A stretch of 6,088 nucleotides of DNA, from NCBI GenBank assembly GCA_945834545.1, contig CAMAHO010000134.1:1-6088 (forward strand), written 5' to 3'. The position numbers and the translations under genes were made by a program. Source of the DNA: an uncultured Lachnospiraceae bacterium. GTDB lineage: Bacteria > Bacillota > Clostridia > Lachnospirales > Lachnospiraceae. Of the stretch, positions 1 to 3,812 are shown piece after piece. Numbering within the stretch: position 1 is the first letter of the stretch; the number at the start of each line of letters is the position of its first letter. The notes beneath the pieces are model-generated. The model made no database searches. It saw nothing but the letters and a program-made list of their open reading frames with translations, and had not been told where the DNA came from.

Positions 1-958
1 AAATATAAATGGTCTTCGCGGGTATTCGTTGACCGGCGACATCGCTGCAGAGATTTTAAACAATCAAAGCTACAAGAACCTTTCGAAAACCAGGTATGTA
101 AATGACAAGCAGATAACGGATCACTATGCCATCATCCCCACCGGACAGGGCTTACAAAACTTGCAATCCCTACCGCCTCTTGGCAGAAATATATATGAGA
201 TTATCGTTCGAAGGTTTTTGAGCATTTTTTATCCGCCGGCTGTCTATCAAAAGATCGCACTGACCTTAGGGGTAAAGGAGGAAAAGCTTACCGCTTCCTT
301 TAAGGTGTTATTGGATCCCGGATATATGAAGGTTACAACCTATTCCTTTAAAAGAGAAACCACTTCCAAGGAGAACACCTCTAAGCCAGCTGACTCTGAG
401 AAAACTGACAGTACAGAGGATGAAAAGTGCAGCGATGCGCTAAAGGAGCTGCTTTTAAAGGCGAAAAAAGGCGACATTCTCAATGTTCAAGATTATCAGA
501 TAAAGGAAGGAGAGACCTCTCCACCAAAGAGATACACCTCCGGAAGTATGATTCTGGCAATGGAAAATGCCGGACAGCTGATTGAGGACGAGGAGCTTCG
601 AGCCCAAATCAAGGGCAGTGGAATTGGCACCAGTGCTACTCGTGCTGAAATTCTAAAAAAACTGGTGAACAACGAGTATCTTACCTTAAATAAGAAAACC
701 CAGGTCTTGACACCGGCTATCTTGGGTGAGCTTGTGTATGATGTGGTGGAATGTTCCATGAAGGCCTTGCTGGACCCGAAGCTTACAGCAAGCTGGGAGA
801 AGGGGCTTACCATGGTAGCACAGGGAACTATTACTTCCGAAGAATATATGAATAAACTGACTGATTTTGTAGGGCGCAGAACAGATTTGGTCAAGCAAAA
901 CAATTACCAGAGCACTCTCTATCAAATGTATCAAAGAGATGCAAAGTATTACAAATAA
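1..958 (+). CDS. topB: Type IA DNA topoisomerase (topoisomerase III-like), C-terminal part, 5' end outside window
   Basis: Type IA topoisomerases cut and pass single DNA strands and help resolve replication and recombination intermediates. The frame is open from base 2, and a TTG at 29 is only an internal codon. In numbering from base 2, the visible protein (about 318 residues) has DHYAIIPT at 40-47, matching the family motif DHHAIIPT that lies a short way after the catalytic tyrosine. It also has GSGIGTSATRA at 205-215, matching the conserved GIGT-ATRA motif. The Toprim domain and catalytic tyrosine must lie just left of the window. A Lys/Glu/Ser/Thr-rich stretch (roughly bases 344-450) separates the two motifs and is probably a flexible insert. 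The protein ends soon after the topoisomerase core, with no C-terminal zinc-finger cysteines. Its TAA lies inside the ribosome site of the next gene, 11 nt away, which suggests an operon. TopB is favoured over TopA because zinc fingers are absent and the motifs resemble E. coli TopB; the exact subfamily is less certain. Confidence 0.88.
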   Translation, partial: NINGLRGYSLTGDIAAEILNNQSYKNLSKTRYVNDKQITDHYAIIPTGQGLQNLQSLPPLGRNIYEIIVRRFLSIFYPPAVYQKIALTLGVKEEKLTASFKVLLDPGYMKVTTYSFKRETTSKENTSKPADSEKTDSTEDEKCSDALKELLLKAKKGDILNVQDYQIKEGETSPPKRYTSGSMILAMENAGQLIEDEELRAQIKGSGIGTSATRAEILKKLVNNEYLTLNKKTQVLTPAILGELVYDVVECSMKALLDPKLTASWEKGLTMVAQGTITSEEYMNKLTDFVGRRTDLVKQNNYQSTLYQMYQRDAKYYK

Positions 959-969
959 AGGAGAAACCA

Positions 970-1650
970 ATGAAAAAGCAAACCATAGAGGACTATAAGA
1001 TTACAAACCTGTTTGATGTATCGCAAACTATCGCACATGAACTGTTAGACGGGTGTGAATATCCATGGGAGGTACTTCCTCGGATTTCCGAATACATTAT
1101 CGAGCTTGGGAACAGTTTGTCACAGGACCTATATGAAAAAAGAGGAGACAGCATTTGGATTGCAAAAAGCGCAAAGGTTGCTCCCACAGCCTGTTTGAAC
1201 GGTCCTCTTATCGTTGATGAAGACGCAGAAATCAGGCACTGTGCTTTTGTGCGTGGCAATGCGATTGTTGGAAAGGGCGCAGTAGTGGGAAATTCTACGG
1301 AGCTTAAAAATGTGATTTTGTTTAACGGTGTACAGGTTCCCCATTATAATTATGTGGGTGACAGCATTTTAGGCCATAAATCCCATATGGGTGCCGGCTC
1401 CATCACCTCCAATGTAAAGAGCGACAAGACGCTTGTGGTTTTACATGGAGAGAATATTGAACTGGAGACAGGACTAAAAAAAATGGGTGCCATTCTTGGC
1501 GACTTTGTGGAAGTAGGCTGTAATAGTGTATTGAATCCCGGTACCGTAATCGGAAAGCACACTAATGTGTATCCATTAAGCTCAGTGAGAGGCGTGATAC
1601 CTGCAAATTGCATCTATAAGTGCAAGACGGAAGTTGTTTTGAAAAGATAA
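970..1650 (+). CDS. Left-handed beta-helix (hexapeptide-repeat) protein, GlmU acyltransferase-like
   Basis: This 226-residue protein resembles the C-terminal acyltransferase half of GlmU and related sugar-nucleotide enzymes. The N-terminal 60 or so residues are helical-looking. From about residue 62 a hexapeptide-repeat pattern begins (I-A-K-S-A-K-V, G-P-L-I-V, A-I-V-G-K-G-A-V-V-G), which typically folds as a left-handed parallel beta helix. Residues 124-145 (PHYNYVGDSILG followed by GAGSIT) closely match the GlmU segment H-YVGD-IG...GAGTIT. His125 falls where GlmU has its catalytic histidine, so acyl transfer to an amino sugar is plausible. The N-terminal uridylyltransferase domain of full GlmU is absent, so an automatic label of 'UDP-GlcNAc pyrophosphorylase' would be misleading. 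The ATG at 970 is chosen because AAAGGAG (957-963) sits 6 nt upstream. The gene lies 11 nt after the topoisomerase and is probably co-transcribed with it. The substrate is unknown. Confidence 0.85.
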   Translation: MKKQTIEDYKITNLFDVSQTIAHELLDGCEYPWEVLPRISEYIIELGNSLSQDLYEKRGDSIWIAKSAKVAPTACLNGPLIVDEDAEIRHCAFVRGNAIVGKGAVVGNSTELKNVILFNGVQVPHYNYVGDSILGHKSHMGAGSITSNVKSDKTLVVLHGENIELETGLKKMGAILGDFVEVGCNSVLNPGTVIGKHTNVYPLSSVRGVIPANCIYKCKTEVVLKR

Positions 1651-1682
1651 TTCTTTTCAAAAATAACTGGATTTTTTGAAAA
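1637..1682 (+). repeat. Overlapping AT-rich inverted repeats at the end of the hexapeptide gene
   Basis: TTTTGAAAAG (1637-1646) and CTTTTCAAAA (1653-1662) form a perfect 10-bp inverted repeat with a 6-nt loop that contains the TAA stop (1648-1650). The second arm can instead pair with ATTTTTTGAAAA (1671-1682) through TTTTCAAAAAT (1654-1664), allowing one extra T. The two hairpins are mutually exclusive. Neither has a GC-rich stem followed by a T tract, so this is not a convincing terminator. The pairing is visible directly; any role is unknown. Confidence 0.45.
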
Positions 1683-1709
1683 AAATATGAGAGAATTGTC
1701 GTTGAACGA

Positions 1710-1748
1710 AATTGCTTCTTTTTGTGAATGGAAGCAAAAAGAGCAATT
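1710..1748 (+). repeat. Imperfect hairpin upstream of the scaffold gene
   Basis: AATTGC-T-TCTTTTTG (1710-1724) pairs with CAAAAAGA-GCAATT (1735-1748). This gives 14 base pairs with one bulged T (1716) and a 10-nt loop. Its right arm can alternatively use CAATT (1744-1748) to pair with AATTG (1756-1760), just before the ribosome site. It may be a leader structure or an operator for the 1775-3491 operon. No known riboswitch was recognised. Confidence 0.4.
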
Positions 1749-1760
1749 AAGATATAATTG

Positions 1761-1767
1761 AAAGGAG
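1761..1767 (+). promoter_or_regulatory. Ribosome binding site for the scaffold gene
   Basis: AAAGGAG lies 7 nt before ATG 1775 and supports that start. An internal ATG at 1802 is also preceded by AAAGGAAG (1786-1793), so a form shorter by nine residues cannot be excluded. Confidence 0.75.
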
Positions 1768-1774
1768 TTTTCAC

Positions 1775-2467
1775 ATGATTTATTCAAAGGAAGTTGAAGA
1801 AATGTGTCCGGTAGCACAGGGTGTTAACCATGGTTGTGCTCCCATCCCTGAAGAAGCAAAATGGGTAAAAGCAAAAGAAGTGAAAGATATTTCCGGTTTC
1901 ACACACGGTGTGGGCTGGTGTGCTCCTCAGCAGGGTGCTTGTAAGCTTTCCTTAAATGTTAAGGAGGGTATCATCCAGGAAGCATTGGTTGAGACAATCG
2001 GATGTTCCGGTATGACTCATTCCGCAGCTATGGCTGCTGAAATCCTTCCCGGCAGAACTGTATTAGAAGCATTAAACACTGACCTTGTGTGTGATGCAAT
2101 CAATACTGCTATGAGAGAGTTATTCCTTCAGATTGTTTACGGTCGTAGCCAGAGTGCTTTCTCCGAGGATGGACTTCCTGTAGGTGCTGGTCTTGAGGAC
2201 CTCGGAAAGGGTTTAAGAAGCCAGGTTGGTACTATGTACGGTACCTTAAAGAAGGGTCCTCGTTACCTGGAAATGGCAGAGGGTTATGTAACCGGTATCG
2301 CATTGGATGCTGATGACCAGATTATCGGATATCAGTTTGTAAGCCTTGGCAAGATGACTGACTTTATCAAGAAGGGTGATGATCCTAACACTGCATGGGA
2401 AAAGGCTAAAGGCCAGTATGGTCGTGTAGCAGATGCTGTAAAGATCATCGATCCCAGAAAGGAATAA
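1775..2467 (+). CDS. NifU/IscU-like iron-sulfur cluster scaffold homologue, partner of GGGtGRT protein
   Basis: NifU/IscU proteins assemble iron-sulfur clusters in the cytosol and hand them to apo-proteins. In this 230-residue protein, residues about 45-115 carry the fold signature. It has WCAPQQGACKLSLNV at 48-62, comparable with the IscU segment APACGDVMKL. ETIGCSGMTHSAAMAAEI at 73-90 is comparable with TFGCG-AIASSS. GRTVLEAL at 93-100 is comparable with GKTLDEAL. Cys77 aligns with the second canonical scaffold cysteine. By eye, the first canonical cysteine is replaced by Gln52/53 (with Cys49 and Cys56 flanking) and the third is absent near LPVGAGLEDL. Other cysteines are at 11, 21 and 106. 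About 90 further residues (140-230) contain no cysteine and are not part of ordinary IscU. There is no signal peptide or membrane segment. The stop overlaps the ribosome site of the GGGtGRT gene 13 nt downstream, so the two are an operon. Homology is fairly secure; scaffold activity is not. Confidence 0.8.
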   Translation: MIYSKEVEEMCPVAQGVNHGCAPIPEEAKWVKAKEVKDISGFTHGVGWCAPQQGACKLSLNVKEGIIQEALVETIGCSGMTHSAAMAAEILPGRTVLEALNTDLVCDAINTAMRELFLQIVYGRSQSAFSEDGLPVGAGLEDLGKGLRSQVGTMYGTLKKGPRYLEMAEGYVTGIALDADDQIIGYQFVSLGKMTDFIKKGDDPNTAWEKAKGQYGRVADAVKIIDPRKE

Positions 2468-2480
2468 GGAGGAAAAAGAC

Positions 2481-3491
2481 ATGGCATTATTTGAATCTTA
2501 TGAAAGAAGAATTGACAAAATCAATTCTGTATTAAACAGCTATGGCATCGCCTCCATCGAGGAAGCAGAAAAGATTACTAAGGATGCCGGATTAAATGTT
2601 TATGATCAGATTAAGGCAATTCAGCCTATCTGTTTTGAAAATGCTTGCTGGGCTTACACTGTGGGCGCTGCAATCGCTATCAAGAAGGGCTGCAAGAGAG
2701 CAGCTGATGCTGCGGCAGCAATCGGTGAGGGTCTTCAGGCTTTCTGTATTCCCGGTTCTGTAGCAGATACTCGTAAGGTAGGTCTTGGCCACGGAAACCT
2801 TGGCAAGATGCTTCTTGAGGAAGAGACTGAGTGCTTCTGTTTCTTAGCAGGTCATGAGTCCTTCGCAGCAGCAGAGGGTGCTATCGGTATTGCAGAGAAG
2901 GCAAACAAGGTTCGTAAGAAACCTCTTCGTGTTATCTTAAACGGTCTTGGAAAGGATGCTGCACAAGTAATTTCCCGTATCAACGGCTTTACCTTCGTAG
3001 AGACGGAGTATGATCCTTACACCAACACTGTAAAGGAAGTATTCCGCAAGTCTTACTCTGAGGGACTTCGTGCAAAGGTTAACTGCTACGGTGCAAACGA
3101 TGTTTGCGAAGGTGTAGCAATCATGCACAAGGAAGGTGTAGATGTTTCCATCACCGGTAACTCCACCAATCCTACCAGATTCCAGCATCCTGTAGCAGGT
3201 ACTTATAAGAAGGAATGTATTGAACAGGGTAAGAAATACTTCTCCGTAGCAAGCGGTGGTGGTACAGGCCGTACCCTTCATCCCGACAACATGGCTGCAG
3301 GTCCTGCATCCTATGGTATGACCGATACCTTAGGACGTATGCACTCTGACGCTCAGTTCGCAGGTTCTTCTTCTGTTCCTGCTCATGTAGAGATGATGGG
3401 GCTTATCGGTGCAGGTAATAATCCTATGGTTGGTATGACCGTTGCAGTCGCAGTTTCCATTGAGGAAGCTGCAAAGGCAGGTAAGTTCTAA
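2481..3491 (+). CDS. GGGtGRT-family protein (function unknown)
   Basis: This 336-residue protein belongs to the family named after its motif: GGGTGRT is at residues 259-265, followed by LHPDNMAAGPASYGMTD. The C-terminal half is rich in glycine and small residues (for example GLIGAGNNPMVGMTVAVAV at 307-325). Nine cysteines occur (51, 56, 71, 89, 118, 120, 202, 209, 246), including a C-x-C at 118-120, and histidines lie near the conserved motifs (His104, 125, 236, 267, 288, 302). They could bind metal or a cluster, which is inference only. No signal peptide or clear membrane helix is seen, so it is probably cytosolic. The start at 2481 is set by AAGGAGG (2466-2472), 8 nt upstream and overlapping the stop of the scaffold gene, so translation may be coupled. 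Lysine is AAG in 21 of 24 cases and arginine is often CGT, a sign of high expression. Family membership is clear, but no biochemical function is known to me. Confidence 0.9.
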   Translation: MALFESYERRIDKINSVLNSYGIASIEEAEKITKDAGLNVYDQIKAIQPICFENACWAYTVGAAIAIKKGCKRAADAAAAIGEGLQAFCIPGSVADTRKVGLGHGNLGKMLLEEETECFCFLAGHESFAAAEGAIGIAEKANKVRKKPLRVILNGLGKDAAQVISRINGFTFVETEYDPYTNTVKEVFRKSYSEGLRAKVNCYGANDVCEGVAIMHKEGVDVSITGNSTNPTRFQHPVAGTYKKECIEQGKKYFSVASGGGTGRTLHPDNMAAGPASYGMTDTLGRMHSDAQFAGSSSVPAHVEMMGLIGAGNNPMVGMTVAVAVSIEEAAKAGKF

Positions 3492-3509
3492 ATAAAGTGA
3501 TTATTATGG

Positions 3510-3548
3510 GAGTCTCTTAGGCTGTGATATAGTCTGAGGGACTCTTTT
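3510..3548 (+). terminator. Rho-independent terminator of the scaffold/GGGtGRT operon
   Basis: The 14-nt arms GAGTCTCTTAGGCT (3510-3523) and AGTCTGAGGGACTC (3531-3544) pair completely, with three G-T wobbles and a 7-nt loop (GTGATAT). TTTT (3545-3548) follows, then a second T run (TATTTT) a few bases later. It lies 18 nt after the GGGtGRT stop. Confidence 0.88.
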
Positions 3549-3562
3549 CATATTTTGAAAGT

Positions 3563-3635
3563 AGGGGGACAGGGGACAGGTACATATGACCTCATAAACC
3601 ATGGGGTCATATGTACCTGTCCCCGCTGTCCCTCT
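3563..3635. repeat. REP/MITE-like palindrome with GGGGACAGGT ends
   Basis: A 20-bp perfect inverted repeat (3572-3591 with 3605-3624, starting GGGGACAGGTACATATG) continues inward by four pairs (one wobble) to a 5-nt loop, AAACC (3596-3600). It continues outward past a GC bulge (3625-3626) by nine more pairs (AGGGGGACA 3563-3571 with TGTCCCTCT 3627-3635, one wobble). The total is about 33 pairs. From memory, GGGGACAGGT-type palindromes are dispersed in many Clostridia and other bacteria and resemble REP elements moved by IS200-like (RAYT) transposases. No transposase is present here. It sits between a terminator and a promoter, a typical REP location. It lacks a T tract, so it is not itself an obvious terminator. 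Confidence 0.75.
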
Positions 3636-3639
3636 ATAT

Positions 3640-3659
3640 ACCTGTCCCCGTTGTCCCCC
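3640..3659. repeat. Additional direct copy of the palindrome's right arm
   Basis: The 20 bases starting ACCTGTCCCCG repeat the right arm of the preceding palindrome (3615-3634) with two C/T differences, 25 bases downstream. This copy could pair with the G-rich left arm (3564-3581) as an alternative to the main hairpin. It is either a remnant of a second element or part of a longer composite unit. Confidence 0.7.
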
Positions 3660-3725
3660 GGTGCGACTTTGCGAATGGCGCGGCTGAACTGCTAATTACA
3701 TAGATGCACTATATAACGGTTTACT

Positions 3726-3754
3726 TTGACCTCTATTTTATATTGTGGTAAAAT
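3726..3754 (+). promoter_or_regulatory. Sigma-A type promoter for the hybrid kinase
   Basis: TTGACC (3726-3731) and TAAAAT (3749-3754) are separated by exactly 17 bases, and TGG directly before the -10 gives an extended -10 (TGn). Transcription would start near 3761, leaving an untranslated leader of about 50 nt before ATG 3813. The rest of the gap between 3661 and 3725 holds nothing I can identify. Confidence 0.75.
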
Positions 3755-3781
3755 CAATTATAAGTGATTTTTTTAAACCAC
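3745..3781. promoter_or_regulatory. Imperfect dyad over the -10 and start region, possible operator
   Basis: GTGGT-AAAATCA (3745-3756) is matched by TGATTTT (3765-3771) and ACCAC (3777-3781), with a 5-base interruption (TTTAA) in the right arm. The left arm covers the -10 box and lies before the expected transcription start, so it would act as DNA rather than as an RNA hairpin. A regulator site is possible, but the 5-base interruption weakens the case. Confidence 0.3.
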
Positions 3782-3812
3782 ATTTCAGAATTGATGAAAG
3801 AAGAATGAAAAG

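Noticed and set aside
29..31. TTG as the start of the topoisomerase frame
   Set aside because: The same frame is open to the left edge and the protein lacks its N-terminal Toprim domain and catalytic tyrosine, so this is an internal codon of a gene cut by the window.
1..958. Topoisomerase as a marker of an integrative element
   Set aside because: TopB-like genes occur on some mobile elements, but no relaxase, conjugation, integrase or attachment-site signal is present in this window.
1637..1682. Hairpin as a rho-independent terminator of the hexapeptide gene
   Set aside because: The stem is almost all A/T and no T tract follows directly, so read-through into the scaffold operon cannot be ruled out.
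1753..1758. Perfect TATAAT as promoter of the scaffold operon
   Set aside because: Transcription would start at about 1765, inside the ribosome site, and no good -35 lies 16-18 bases upstream (the nearest TTGTGA is 25 bases away). It is probably chance in AT-rich sequence.
496..3281. Several minus-strand open frames of 60-135 codons
   Set aside because: They lie opposite clearly conserved + strand genes, lack recognisable domains, and are expected shadows of coding sequence.
3563..3659. Repeated GGGACAGG units as a CRISPR array
   Set aside because: The copies are inverted, too few and irregularly spaced, with no spacer-length pattern; a REP-like palindrome explains them.
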